The notes below the pieces were generated by a model. The model was not told the origin of the DNA and did no database searches. It saw only the letters and a program-made list of their open reading frames with translations. 64,000 bases of DNA, taken from contig OY970227.1 in the NCBI GenBank assembly GCA_963714055.1, positions 496,001 through 560,000 on the forward strand, in the 5' to 3' direction. A program made the translations under genes and the position numbers. This document shows, piece by piece, positions 34,226-43,907 of the stretch (its first letter is position 1; each line of letters begins with the position of its first letter). The DNA is from JACDBE01 sp963714055 (GTDB lineage Bacteria > Actinomycetota > Acidimicrobiia > Spongiisociales > UBA5794).

Positions 34226-35578
34226 ATGGGCCGGCTCCCTGCCATCCTCGCCCCCGTCGCCCTCGGCCTCTCTCTCACCGGCTGCACCGTGGTCGGCGGC
34301 GAGACCGCCGCTCCTGCCGCGTCCACCGGGGTACCGACCACCGCCACCCCGACGAGCACCACCACCACCACCACCACCGACCCTCCGCCGTTGACGACGC
34401 TGCCGCCGATCACCACCACGTCGACCTCGACCACCACGACAACGACGATCCCTCTGCGCGACGTCACCGGCACGGTCACCGCCGCCGACGGGACGCCCCT
34501 CCGGGCGGCGGTGGTGACCGCCACCGGTGACGCCACCGCGGTCACCAATGGGAAGGGCTCGTTCAGCCTCGAGCAGGTGCCGGTCGGGCCGCTGACGGTG
34601 GCCCGCCCCGGCTGGATGCCCCGCGAGGTGAGCTGGCGCGGCAGGCGCTCGCACCTCGACATCGAGCTCGAGCCCCGGGTGGTTCGCGGGGTGCGGGCGA
34701 TCCCCGAGGTGGCCGGGGACCGCGAGCAGTTCGAGGCGCTGCTCGACGTGATCCGTGGGACAACGGTCAACGCCCTCGTCTTCGACACCAAGGACGAGAC
34801 CGGACGGGTTCGCTACGCCACCGAGGTGCCACGGGCTACGGCACTCGGCGCCGTCGACGAGACGTACGACCCGGTTCGGGCGGTCCGCTGGGCGCACGAC
34901 GCCGGGCTCTACGCCATCACCCGGGTGGTCACCTTCGAGGACCAGGTGTGGGCCGACGATCCCGGCGCCCACCTGGCCGGGTTCTGGGTCAACCCGCGGG
35001 ACCGGGACAACTGGACGTACCCGATCCGCCTGGCGGTCGAGGCGTGCCGCCTCGGGTTCGACGAGGTCCAGTTCGACTACGTCCGCTTCCCGGCGGGGGA
35101 GACGGCGACCGCCGCCGAGGAGGCACAGCCGCTCACCGCCGACCTGAGGGTCGAGGCGATCCGCGGCTTCCTCGACCAGGCCAGGAGCCGCCTGCACCCG
35201 ATCGGCTGCGCCGTGTCGGCGGCGGTGTTCGGAATAGTGATGTCGTCCGCCGGCGACGAGGGCATCGGGCAGCGGCCCGAGGAGCTCTCCACCGCCGTCG
35301 ACGCCCTCAGCCCGATGGTGTACCCCAGCCACTACTCCCCCGGATGGCTCGGGTTCGAGGACCCCAACGAGCATCCCGCCGAGGTGACCGCCGACGCGCT
35401 CGACGACGCCGCGGCCAGGGTCGCCCCGGGCACCCTGATCCGACCCTGGCTGCAGGGCTTCTACTGGAGCCCGCGGGAGATCGCCGCCGCCATCGCCGAG
35501 GCCGAGGCCCGCGGCTTCGGGTGGATCGTGTGGAACGCCGCCGGCAACTACCCGCGGTCGGCCCTGCCCAAGACCTGA
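34226..35578 (+). CDS. Lipoprotein with DUF4015-type glycoside hydrolase-like domain
   Basis: 450 residues. Lipobox GLSLTGCTVVGG, Thr/Ser-rich linker (residues 35-75), a carboxypeptidase-regulatory-like beta domain (VTGTVTAADGTPLRAAVVTA), then a TIM-barrel (DUF4015, GH-like): VNALVFDTKDETGRVRYATE, FDEVQFDYVRFPAGE, LSPMVYPSHYSPGW, IRPWLQGFYWSPREIAAAI and IVWNAAGNY. Likely acts on cell wall or exopolysaccharide. It lies 6 bp before the response regulator, probably in one transcript with the MtrAB-like set. Confidence 0.85.
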   Translation: MGRLPAILAPVALGLSLTGCTVVGGETAAPAASTGVPTTATPTSTTTTTTTDPPPLTTLPPITTTSTSTTTTTTIPLRDVTGTVTAADGTPLRAAVVTATGDATAVTNGKGSFSLEQVPVGPLTVARPGWMPREVSWRGRRSHLDIELEPRVVRGVRAIPEVAGDREQFEALLDVIRGTTVNALVFDTKDETGRVRYATEVPRATALGAVDETYDPVRAVRWAHDAGLYAITRVVTFEDQVWADDPGAHLAGFWVNPRDRDNWTYPIRLAVEACRLGFDEVQFDYVRFPAGETATAAEEAQPLTADLRVEAIRGFLDQARSRLHPIGCAVSAAVFGIVMSSAGDEGIGQRPEELSTAVDALSPMVYPSHYSPGWLGFEDPNEHPAEVTADALDDAAARVAPGTLIRPWLQGFYWSPREIAAAIAEAEARGFGWIVWNAAGNYPRSALPKT

Positions 35579-35584
35579 GACGAC

Positions 35585-36262
35585 GTGGACGCCACCATCC
35601 TGCTGGTCGAGGACGACCCGTCGATCCGGGAGACCACCACGATCGGCCTGGAGCAGGCGGGCTTCCGGGTCGACACCGCCGCCGACGGGCGGGCCGGGCT
35701 GACCGCCTTCCGAAGGCGGCGACCCGACCTGGTGGTTCTCGACATCATGCTTCCGTATGTCGACGGGCTCGAGGTGATCCGGGCGATCCGGGCCGAGTCG
35801 TCGGTGCCGGTGGTGATGCTCACCGCACGGGCCGAGACGGTCGACGTGGTGGTCGGGTTGGAATCGGGTGCCGACGACTACGTCACCAAGCCGTTCGAGA
35901 TGCCGGTCCTGGTGGCCCGCATCCGGGCGGCGCTGCGCCGCGCCCATCAGTTGGAGCCTGCGGAGACCGTGACGCTGGGGGACGTCCACGTCGATGTCCT
36001 CGGCCACCGCGTGACCCGGGGGGGCGACGAAGTGGCGTTGACCCCGACGGAGTTCCGCCTGCTGGTCGAGCTGGCTCGGCGGCCCGGCCAGGTGTTCACC
36101 CGCGAGATGCTGCTCGAACGGGTGTGGGACATCGGGTACCTGGGCGACTCACGCCTGGTCGACGTCGCCGTGCAGCGGCTCCGTGCCAAGCTCGAGGTGG
36201 CGCCGGGGGCGCCGGCGGTGATCGAGACGGTGCGCGGCGTGGGCTACCGGGCCGCCCGCTGA
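35585..36262 (+). CDS. OmpR-type response regulator (MtrA-like)
   Basis: 225 residues, GTG start. Receiver: ILLVEDDPSIRETTTIGLEQ, phospho-Asp in LVVLDIMLPYVDGLEVI, Lys in VTKPFEMPVLVARI; winged helix: LTPTEFRLLVELARRPGQVF, VWDIGYLGDSRLVDVAVQRL. Overlaps the kinase start (TGATG). Similar in build and neighbours to MtrA, which controls cell-wall and division genes in actinobacteria. Its gene order matches MtrA-MtrB-LpqB; the symbol is not given because orthology is not proven. Confidence 0.93.
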   Translation: MDATILLVEDDPSIRETTTIGLEQAGFRVDTAADGRAGLTAFRRRRPDLVVLDIMLPYVDGLEVIRAIRAESSVPVVMLTARAETVDVVVGLESGADDYVTKPFEMPVLVARIRAALRRAHQLEPAETVTLGDVHVDVLGHRVTRGGDEVALTPTEFRLLVELARRPGQVFTREMLLERVWDIGYLGDSRLVDVAVQRLRAKLEVAPGAPAVIETVRGVGYRAAR

Positions 36263-37729
36263 TGCTGGGCAGCTTCCGGTCCCGGCTGGTGGTCACGGTC
36301 ATCGCCCTGGTCGCCGTCACCGCGGTGGCGGTGGGAGGTCTCGGGTACCTGCTGGTGGAGCGCTCGTTGCGCACCCAGCTGGTCGACGACTCGCTGGATC
36401 GCACCAGGTTCAACGTCACCGAGCTGGCCACCACCGACGTCCTGCCCGCCGGCGCCGACCGCGAGGACTTCGCCGCCAGCGGCCTGCTCGACCGCTTCGT
36501 GCTGCGGGGCACCGACGGGGTGCTCGTCGACTTCGGCGACGGGGACCCGTTCGCCTCGTCGCTCGCCATGGTCGACACCGCGACCCGTCTCTCCCCCGAG
36601 TTGGTCGCCCTGGTCGCCGACGGCGAGGTCGGGTACCAGTTCGTGGAGCTCGGCGGCGGTCCGGCACTGCTGGTCGGTGCCCGTCGCCCCGAGGTCGGTC
36701 CCGACTTCTACTTCGAGTACTCCGCCGCCGCCGTCGACGGGGCTCTCGCCGACCTGCGGCGCACGCTGGTGTTGGCCGGCCTGGTGGTCGCCCTCCTCGG
36801 AGCGCTGGTGGCTGGTCTGATCGCCCGCACCGTGCTCCGCCCGGTCGGGGCCGCCTCGCGTGGGGCGCACCTCATGGCCGGGGGCGACCTCGATGTGCGC
36901 CTGGCCGAGGAGGGCGGTGACGAGATGGCCGCCCTGGCGGTGGCGTTCAACGAGATGGCCGCCTCGCTGCAGGAGAAGATCGCCGAGCTGGAGGACTCGC
37001 GGGCCAGGGAACGCCGCTTCGTCGGCGACGTCTCCCACGAGCTGCGCACCCCGCTGACCGCCCTGGTCAACGAGGTGGCGCTGGTGGAGCCACACCTCGG
37101 GTCGCTCCCCCCGCCCGCCCGCCGCGCCGCCGAGATGCTCGGCGGGGACGTCGCCCGGTTGCGCCGGCTGGTCGACGACCTGCTCGAGGTCTCCCGACTC
37201 GACAGCGACCACTTCCCCGCGGAGGTGTCGACGATCGACGTCACCGCCTTCCTCGGCGCGGTTGTGGCCGAACGGCTCCCCGAAGCGGTGCTCTCGGTTT
37301 CCAGCCGTCCTCAGGTCACCGCCGACCGGCTCGGGCTGGAACGGGTGGTGGCCAACCTGCTCGACAACGCCAGCGGCTCACGCCCCTGGGGCGGCGGTCA
37401 CCGTCGGCGCCTCGATCGACGACGACGTCCTCGTCGTCGAGGTTGCCGACACCGGACCGGGAGTTCCCGACGAGGCGCTCCCCCACCTCTTCGACCGGTT
37501 CTTCATGGTGGACCCCTCCCGGCGGGGTGGCACCGGGCTGGGGCTGTCGATCGCCGCCCGCCACGCCGCCCGCATGGGCGGAGACCTCACCGCGCACCAT
37601 GGCCCGGGGGGCCGCGGCATGGTGTTCCGACTCCGCGTCCCTGTTACCACATCGTTACCGGGTGGTGATGGCGGGGCGATGCCGGCGGCGGAGAGTGAGG
37701 GTGCACGACCCTTCACCGGAGGCACCTGA
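36262..37729 (+). CDS. Sensor histidine kinase (MtrB-like), one frameshift
   Basis: About 488 residues joined. N-terminal membrane helix, extracellular sensor (residues 30-165), second helix, HAMP (PVGAASRGAHLMAGGDLDVR), HisKA (FVGDVSHELRTPLTALVNEV, phospho-His), then ATPase: VVANLLDNA, and after a frame change near 37375 AAHAPGAAVTVGASIDDDVL, EVADTGPGVPDEALPHLFDR, GGTGLGLSIAARHAARMGG. Dropping one base restores LLDNAAAHAPG. Partner of the preceding regulator; overlaps the lipoprotein start (TGATG). Confidence 0.9.
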
Positions 37730-39213
37730 TGCGCCGCACAACGCTCTACCGCACACTCACTGCCACGATCGCCCTCGCCACGGCCCTCGTCGCCTGCGGC
37801 GGCAGCGACGTGGGCAGCGGCGGCACGGTGGGCTCACCAGGAGTCGACGCCACGACGACCTCGCCACCGTCCGTCGGCGACACGACGACCACGACGTCCG
37901 GTGGCGGCGAGTCGAGCACCACCACGACCGCGCTCGGGGTGCCGACGACCGAGCCGCCCGCCGAGGCGACCGAGGTGTTCGTCGACGTCTACTTCGTCGC
38001 CGACGGCACCTACGCCGCCACGGTCACCCGCGCGGTGGAGACTCCTTCGATCGCCGCCAACGCCATCCGCTCGCTCATCGCCGGTCCTACTGCCGCCGAG
38101 GAGGGGTCGGGGCTGTCCAGCGCAGTCCCCACCGACACGCTGCTGCTCGGGCTGGACATCGACGACGGGCTCGCCACCATCGACCTGTCCCGCGAGTTCG
38201 AGGCGGGCGGCGGCAGCTTCTCGATGACCAGCCGGCTGGCCCAGGTGGTCTACACCCTGACTCAGTTCGAGTCGATCGACCGCGTCGACTTCCGGCTCGA
38301 CGGCGAGCAGGTCTTGGTGTTCTCCAGCGAAGGCATCTTCCTCGACCATCCCCCCGTCGAGAACGGCGACTTCTTCTCGGTGCTGCCCATCGGACCGGCT
38401 GGTGGCGCCCCTGACGGGGCCGAGATCTGGACCCAGGACGAGCTCCCCCCGACCAGCGGTATCGCCAGCGCCCAGCTCGGCCGAGTGGTGTTGGTCGCCG
38501 ACGACGACACGCTGAACGTTCGCACCGGCGCCGGGGTGGACAATCCTGTGATCGGCGAGATCATCCCCGGCGCCGTGGTCCACCGGCTGGGCGAGACCGA
38601 AGTGGTCGGGTCGTCGGTGTGGGCCGAGATCGCCACGCCTACCGGCACCGGGTGGGTCAACGCCACCTACCTGGGCGCCATCGTCGGGGCCGCCGCCTTC
38701 GCTGCCGACGACCGGGTGGCCGTCCTGCTCGACGACTTCGCCGCCGCCATCGCCGCCGACGGCGACATCCGCCCGATGGTGTCGGCGAGAGGTCTGTACG
38801 TGGCGCACCACGCCGACCCGATCCACTTCACCCGGTCCGAGCTGGACGGCATCCTGACCGACCCCACCACCTACAAGTGGCCGTCGGCGGCCCTCGACGA
38901 GTCCGACCCGGCCCAACTGGCGGAGATCCCGAGCCGCACCTTCGCCGAGGCGATCACCGACCGCTGGCTGGACGTCTACGACGACCCCGACCGGGTGCTC
39001 ATGTTCAACCAGCCGGTGTCCGGCGGCAACGGGCGGCTCCCCGAGTTCGCCATCCCCTACGAGCTCGGCGGGTTCAACTATGCCGGCCTGTACGACCCGG
39101 GCGACGACCCCCAGTACGGCGGGCTCGACTGGAACACCTGGTACGTGTCGGTCGACTACGAAGACGGCAAGCCGAGGATCGTCGCCCTCACCGTCGACGA
39201 ATGGTCACCTTGA
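37729..39213 (+). CDS. Lipoprotein with GerMN and SH3-like domains (LpqB-like by position)
   Basis: 494 residues. Lipobox ALATALVACGGSD, Thr-rich linker, GerMN domain (residues about 80-200: VDVYFVADGTYAATVTRAVE, LDIDDGLATIDLSREFEAGG), a bacterial SH3 domain (about 255-320: LVADDDTLNVRTGAGVDNPV, GWVNATYLGAIVG), then an unrecognised C-terminal domain of about 170 residues ending YVSVDYEDGKPRIVALTVDE. LpqB, which sits after MtrB in many actinobacteria, also has GerMN but a propeller instead of SH3. Translationally coupled to the kinase. Stops before a strong stem-loop. Confidence 0.87.
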   Translation: MRRTTLYRTLTATIALATALVACGGSDVGSGGTVGSPGVDATTTSPPSVGDTTTTTSGGGESSTTTTALGVPTTEPPAEATEVFVDVYFVADGTYAATVTRAVETPSIAANAIRSLIAGPTAAEEGSGLSSAVPTDTLLLGLDIDDGLATIDLSREFEAGGGSFSMTSRLAQVVYTLTQFESIDRVDFRLDGEQVLVFSSEGIFLDHPPVENGDFFSVLPIGPAGGAPDGAEIWTQDELPPTSGIASAQLGRVVLVADDDTLNVRTGAGVDNPVIGEIIPGAVVHRLGETEVVGSSVWAEIATPTGTGWVNATYLGAIVGAAAFAADDRVAVLLDDFAAAIAADGDIRPMVSARGLYVAHHADPIHFTRSELDGILTDPTTYKWPSAALDESDPAQLAEIPSRTFAEAITDRWLDVYDDPDRVLMFNQPVSGGNGRLPEFAIPYELGGFNYAGLYDPGDDPQYGGLDWNTWYVSVDYEDGKPRIVALTVDEWSP

Positions 39214-39248
39214 CTTCTCGCTCGAGCGCCTTGGGCGGCCGCGCCCTG

Positions 39249-39295
39249 CAACTTTGAGCGAGTGACGCCATGTGGTGTGTTCACTCGCTCAAAGT
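39249..39295. terminator. Bidirectional stem-loop with perfect 16-bp arms
   Basis: AACTTTGAGCGAGTGA and TCACTCGCTCAAAGTT around a 15-base loop, in the gap between convergent genes. Arms AT-richer than the surroundings. No T-run, but the AAGTT end gives weak U richness in one direction. Confidence 0.65.
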
Positions 39296-39335
39296 TCGCG
39301 GCTTGAGCTCAGGTTCCGCCCCGGAAGCGTACCGG

Positions 39336-39542
39336 TCAATCCCAGCGGCGCTCCTCGGCGTCGGCCTGCTCGTTGCGACGGCGGACGGTGTCGAGGGCGC
39401 GTTCCGCCGCCGCCAGGTCCGAGTAGGGCCCGAGCAGGTTCCGCAGCGGGCATCGCTCGTCACCGGACTCGACCCGGTCGTGCTCGACGCACCAGTAGAA
39501 CCTCTGGTCGGCATCGGGGAGGTCGCCGCCGGAGTCGTTCAC
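39336..39542 (-). CDS. Small conserved Cys-containing protein
   Basis: 68 residues, GTG 39542: FYWCVEHDRVESGDERCPLR, NLLGPYSDLAAAERALDTVR. Two cysteines frame a short hydrophilic loop; the GPYSDLAAAERAL part looks like the SPOR-like helix seen in actinobacterial proteins of this size. Its GTG overlaps the TGA of the membrane hydrolase (GTGA), so it is made with it. Function unknown. Confidence 0.72.
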   Translation of the reverse strand: MNDSGGDLPDADQRFYWCVEHDRVESGDERCPLRNLLGPYSDLAAAERALDTVRRRNEQADAEERRWD

Positions 39543-41960
39543 GGCCTCACCGCGACACCCAGCTCGTCGAGCTTGGCCCTCACGTCGGGATCGGACAGAT
39601 GGCCCATGTGCCCCTTGGGCTCGGGGCAGCCGGTACGGGCCGGCCGGGGATCGGGGAGGCAGACGTCGGTGGGAGGGAGGCCGATCCGCTCGTCCGGCCC
39701 GGTGAACAGGGGCCCGCCGATCGGGTCCGTCAGCCGGAACACGTTCCACCAGCGTTCCCCACCCCCGCCGTCATCCCAGGACGAGGCCACCCCGGCGGCG
39801 AGCCCGCCGCCGAACACCCCGGGCCAGAAGCGGCGGTAGTACCGGCCGACCGGAGACCCGTGGGTGAGAGCCGCCAAGCGGTGCGGGTCGACGCCGTTCA
39901 GCTGTAGGGCGCACGCCAGCGACAGCACCGCCCCCTGGCTGTGGCCGACGATCACCACTCCCTTTCCCTCTGATTCCACCAGGGTGGTGATGTGACCGAC
40001 CAGCTCCGGGATGGCACGCTCGGCGTAGGCCGGTGGCGCCAGGGGGTGGAAGCGGCGTGGCCAGAACGTGCCGACGTCCCACACCACGCGCGACGATGCG
40101 CCGGATGGCGGGGAAGCGGAACGCTGCCACCAGGATGGCGAAGGCGACGACGGGGAGCGCCACGCCCAGGACCGCGCCGGCGGTCGCCAGCCAGCTCCAC
40201 GACCGGGGCCACGGGTTCTCGGCGAGGGCGAAGTGCACACGGTCGAGCGACCACAGGTCCATCGCCGGTCGGCCGGCACGGATCACGCCGACGAGGAGGG
40301 CCGATGCGGCCACCCACACCACCACGGTGATGAGGACGTCGACGCTCCCGGCCAGGTCGGACACCGCCCGCCGTCTTCCCGCCTTGGTCGCCATCACGGT
40401 GCGGCACGGCTCCGCCTGACCCCAGTACTCCTTGGTGACCCGGGAGACCGGCCACGCTTCCCAGCGGCGGAACAGGAGGTACACCACCGCCCCAAGCGCA
40501 GCGGCGATGACGGCGCCGGTGAACACCGCGGTCACCCAGGCATACCCGGTCGGCAGCATGTCATCCCCCCGCCACCGGTCGACGACCCAGCTCAGCCCGC
40601 TGCCGGTGACCGAAAGCAACAGCAGCGACAGGGCACTGACCGTGGTCACCGGGAGCCAGCGGTAGCGGTCTCGCCGCCCGGTCTCGGCGATGGCGGTGAC
40701 CAGGAAGGCGGCGGTGGCTGCCGCCACCCCGAGCCACCAGACGTCGTTGGCGGCGGCGGCGAGCAGCCCGGTGGCTGCCGCGGCGAGCGCGCAGAGAACC
40801 CCGGCGGTGGTGCGTCGGCTGGCCAGCACGACCACCCCGGCAGGCAGGAGGACGACGAGCACCCCGACGACGTAGGCCCAGGCCCCGGGCGGGGTGAGGG
40901 TGCCATCCGCCAGCCACACGACGAGGACCACGGCGACCAGCCCGGCGAGGACGGCGAGGAGACGGAAGCGACCGGCAGTCAGTCCGTTGGACCACACCAC
41001 GACTCCCCCACCCCGCCGGCGCCAGGCGAGGCACTCGACCACGGCGAGGGTCGCCACCACCAACCCCGACACCAGCAGGGCCCAGAGCGGTGCCGTGCCC
41101 CACAGGTCGTCGAACGAGGTCGTCGGCTGCGGCAGGTCCGCCGACCAGGCGACGGCGATCGAAGCGGCGACGACGAGCGCACCGGCCACTGCCAGCGAGG
41201 TGGCGACACGCCCCCATCGGCGGGCCAAGCCGACCACCATCGCCGTCGAGCCCACCAGACCGGCGGCGACAGCCACCCCGAGAGGGAGCGCCTCGTCGGT
41301 GGCCCGCCACACCGAGTACGCCGGCAGGAAGGCGACGGCGGCGGCGGCGAGGCCGAGCTCACCTCGGCGCAGCGCCTTGAGCACGGGGGCGGTCTGCCAG
41401 AACTCGGGGTCGGCGAGCCCCAGGTCGTCGTCGGCGACGGCATCGACCTCATCAGCACCGTCGGGGGCACCGAACTCCTCGTACCGGCGGCTGCGGATGG
41501 TGGCGACGGCGACGACGGCCAGTGCCAATGTGGCGACGCCTGCGGCGAGGGCCAGCCGGCGGCTCAACGGCTCGTCGGCCAGCGCGGCGAAGGCCAGGGA
41601 GGCGATCCAGACCATGAGCAGCACGGTCTGGAGGTAGGCGACGACGCGGACCAGACCTCGCTGCGCCGCCGTCGCCCGCGGGCCGGCGGCGGGATCGACC
41701 ATCCAGCCGGCCACGTTGACCACGGTGAACGGGAGGAGGAACACCCAGAGTGCCCTGGTGGCGTTACGCGCCGAGAACCCGCCCCACGAGTAGACCTGCC
41801 GGGAGCGCGGCGGGTCGCCAACAGGCTCGGGGTCTTCCCAGAACCCGGCGATGTCGTCTGCGGCATCGCCGATCGCCACCACGTCCTCACCGAGTTGGTC
41901 TCGGGCGCTGCCCCCGCCGACCCCGTGGATGCGGAGCTCGACGACTTCGGGCCGGGCCAC
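39539..41960 (-). CDS. Polytopic membrane protein with split alpha/beta hydrolase motifs, one frameshift
   Basis: About 807 residues joined. Begins VVELRIHGVGGGSARDQLGE, an oxyanion-type HGVGG block, followed by SWGGFSARNATRALWVFLLP and about a dozen membrane helices; after a frame change near 40090 come VVWDVGTFWPRRFHPL, the nucleophile elbow GVVIVGHSQGAVLSLACALQ and LTHGSPVGRYYRRFWPGVFG with WNVFRLTDPIGGPL. So one hydrolase fold seems interrupted by a large membrane insert. The upstream gene (dienelactone hydrolase) overlaps it by one base (TAGTG). Probable membrane lipase; substrate unknown. Confidence 0.82.
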
Positions 41961-42740
41961 TAGGTGGTCCCCAGGTGCTCGAGCAGGAACGCCCGCACCA
42001 CCGTCGCGGGCCCCCGGGGCTCGGTCGGCGTGATCGGTCAACACGGCGTGCGAGTCGGGAGGGCCGGGGATGTCCTTCGCCGGGGGCTGGGGCGAATACC
42101 GGGTGAAGCGGCCACCGCCGGCGGCGTACACGTCTTCGATGCGGTCGAGGCGGGCGCCCGTGCACATGGTGTCATCGGAGAACCGGAGCCCGAGCACCGG
42201 GGTGCCGGTGGCCACCGCCTGCTCCACCCGGCTCTGGCGGTCGCCCAGCTCGGCGGCGCTCACCTGCTTTGCCCTGGGGCGCAGCGGGACGCTGGGCTGG
42301 CTGGCAACGGCGGCGCCGACGCTTGGGTCGAGCACCAACGAGAAGACCAAGCCGCCGGTGAGGCACATTCCGATGACGCCGACGGTGCCCGGCGTCCCCT
42401 CGGCGACGTGGCGGCACAGGGCCCGCAGCCAACCGCTTATCGGGCTCGACCGGCCGGCGCTGAGCATGGCGAACTCTCGGCGTATGCAGATGAATCGGGC
42501 CTTGCGCAGCGGGTCCTTCGTCCCGGTGACCGTGCCGTCGAGGACCTGCCCGGGATACCCGTGGAGGACCGGGATGTGGACCTGGAAGTCGCCGGCGAGG
42601 GCGTCGGCGAAGTCGAGGCAGGCCCGACTGACGCCACCTACCTCGTGGAGCAGGACGACGCGGGGCCCGGGGCCGTCGATCAGCAGCACATCGCGGGTCA
42701 GCCCGTCATAGGTGAACGGATATTCGCGAGGTGCTGGCAA
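41960..42740 (-). CDS. Dienelactone hydrolase-family protein, one frameshift
   Basis: About 259 residues joined. TTG 42740 with SD GGAG 8 bases before; YPFTYDGLTRDVLLIDGPGP, VLLHEVGGVSRACLDFADAL, nucleophile VGVIGMCLTGGLVFSLVL (Cys, as in DLH), LGLRFSDDTMCTGARLDRI and DSHAVLTDH (His). A frame change near 42018 at a run of five G: with four it reads DRAPGPATVVRAFLLEHLGT and stops. DLH enzymes open cyclic esters, but the family is broad. Confidence 0.83.
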
Positions 42741-42867
42741 TGTTTCCGCTCCGGTTCCGGCTGACGACGGCGGGCCGGGCGATGCTACCGAGCGGCCTTG
42801 GCCACTCCCCGTCTTTCGAGCGGAGTCACCTCGCTGCCGGCGACACCGGGGGCTGCCGGCGACCTGC

Positions 42868-43788
42868 CTAGGAGGCCGGGGCGTAGACGAGCACCCCATC
42901 GGCGGGCTTGGGGCCGATGTCATACCGCTCGACAACCGCTTCGGACATGTCGGCGAAGTCGGAGGCCCTCTTGAAGTCACGCAGCGACGTGCCCGTCGAG
43001 GCGTTGTCGATGTTGTGCGCCCCGACTCCGTCGATCACGTCGTCGAGGTTCACGGTGCGGAAGTCGATGCTGTACCGGGTGTATCCAGAGGTGTTGGGCA
43101 CGGTGGAGTGGAGTTGCGCACCGGAGAACAGCACGATGCCGCCGGGCGGGACCACGAAGCGCACCTGCGGGTTTGGGTCGAAGTCCTCACGTGGGATGGG
43201 CTGCTCGCGGGTGTCGCTGGTGATCTGCGATGCAGCCTGGGCTCGGCCGACGGCGTTCCACTCGTAGTAGTTGAAGTCGGCGGAGCCGTTCATCACCGGC
43301 TGGTCCCACCCGCGGGGATGGAAGGCCATCGAGCACTCGGTCTCGAACTCGTAGACGGGCAGCCACCAGTTGAGCTGGGCGTGGGGCGCCGACCACCACA
43401 CGTCTCGGTGCAGGGGGTGGGCGTAGCCCACCCCTGCGGTCAGGTAGGAGTCGCTGGTGACCATGCGCAGCCTCGGCACGTCCTGGTAGGTGCGGTCGAG
43501 GTCGCAGCCGAGCTCGGTGAGCACGGCCCGGATGAGCCGCTTGGTCTTGGCGTTGTGGATGAACGCCGGCTTCAGCGGGGCGACGACGTCGACGTACTCC
43601 TCCACCGTCATGTCGAACTGGGCATATCGGGGATCCTTCCCCGGGAACGCCGCCTCGATCATGTGCCGGGCATGGGCGATCAGCGCTCGGGTGCTCCGGC
43701 GGGGCGTGAACACGAAGATCTGCCCGTCGTAGACGCGGTGCCGCCTGGCGGCGTCGTCCATTTCGGAGTCGATGTAGACCGTGTGCAT
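42868..43788 (-). CDS. Phytanoyl-CoA dioxygenase-like Fe(II)/2-oxoglutarate oxygenase
   Basis: 306 residues, ATG 43788. HxD site in VGYAHPLHRDVWWSAPHAQ and second His in FSGAQLHSTVPNTSGYTRYS, with the Arg for 2-oxoglutarate in YSIDFR. VVPPGGIVLFSGAQLH is the PhyH-type strand. Hydroxylates an unknown substrate; probably a small-molecule or antibiotic-type enzyme. A 119-bp gap lies upstream to the quinone oxidoreductase stop. No frameshift. Confidence 0.85.
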   Translation of the reverse strand: MHTVYIDSEMDDAARRHRVYDGQIFVFTPRRSTRALIAHARHMIEAAFPGKDPRYAQFDMTVEEYVDVVAPLKPAFIHNAKTKRLIRAVLTELGCDLDRTYQDVPRLRMVTSDSYLTAGVGYAHPLHRDVWWSAPHAQLNWWLPVYEFETECSMAFHPRGWDQPVMNGSADFNYYEWNAVGRAQAASQITSDTREQPIPREDFDPNPQVRFVVPPGGIVLFSGAQLHSTVPNTSGYTRYSIDFRTVNLDDVIDGVGAHNIDNASTGTSLRDFKRASDFADMSEAVVERYDIGPKPADGVLVYAPAS

Positions 43789-43907
43789 CGCAGACTTCCC
43801 CCGATGAACCTGGCTCTGTTCCCCTGAGCTACATGGCAATCGTAACGGAGCGACCGGATACGCTGGATGGGTCGATCGACCCTTTGGGAAGCGGGACGGC
43901 GACCCTG

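Noticed and set aside
34948..37668. One + strand open frame of 906 codons covering response regulator and kinase
   Set aside because: Only the last part (from 36262) is the kinase; the first half is an antiphase shadow of the lipoprotein and regulator.
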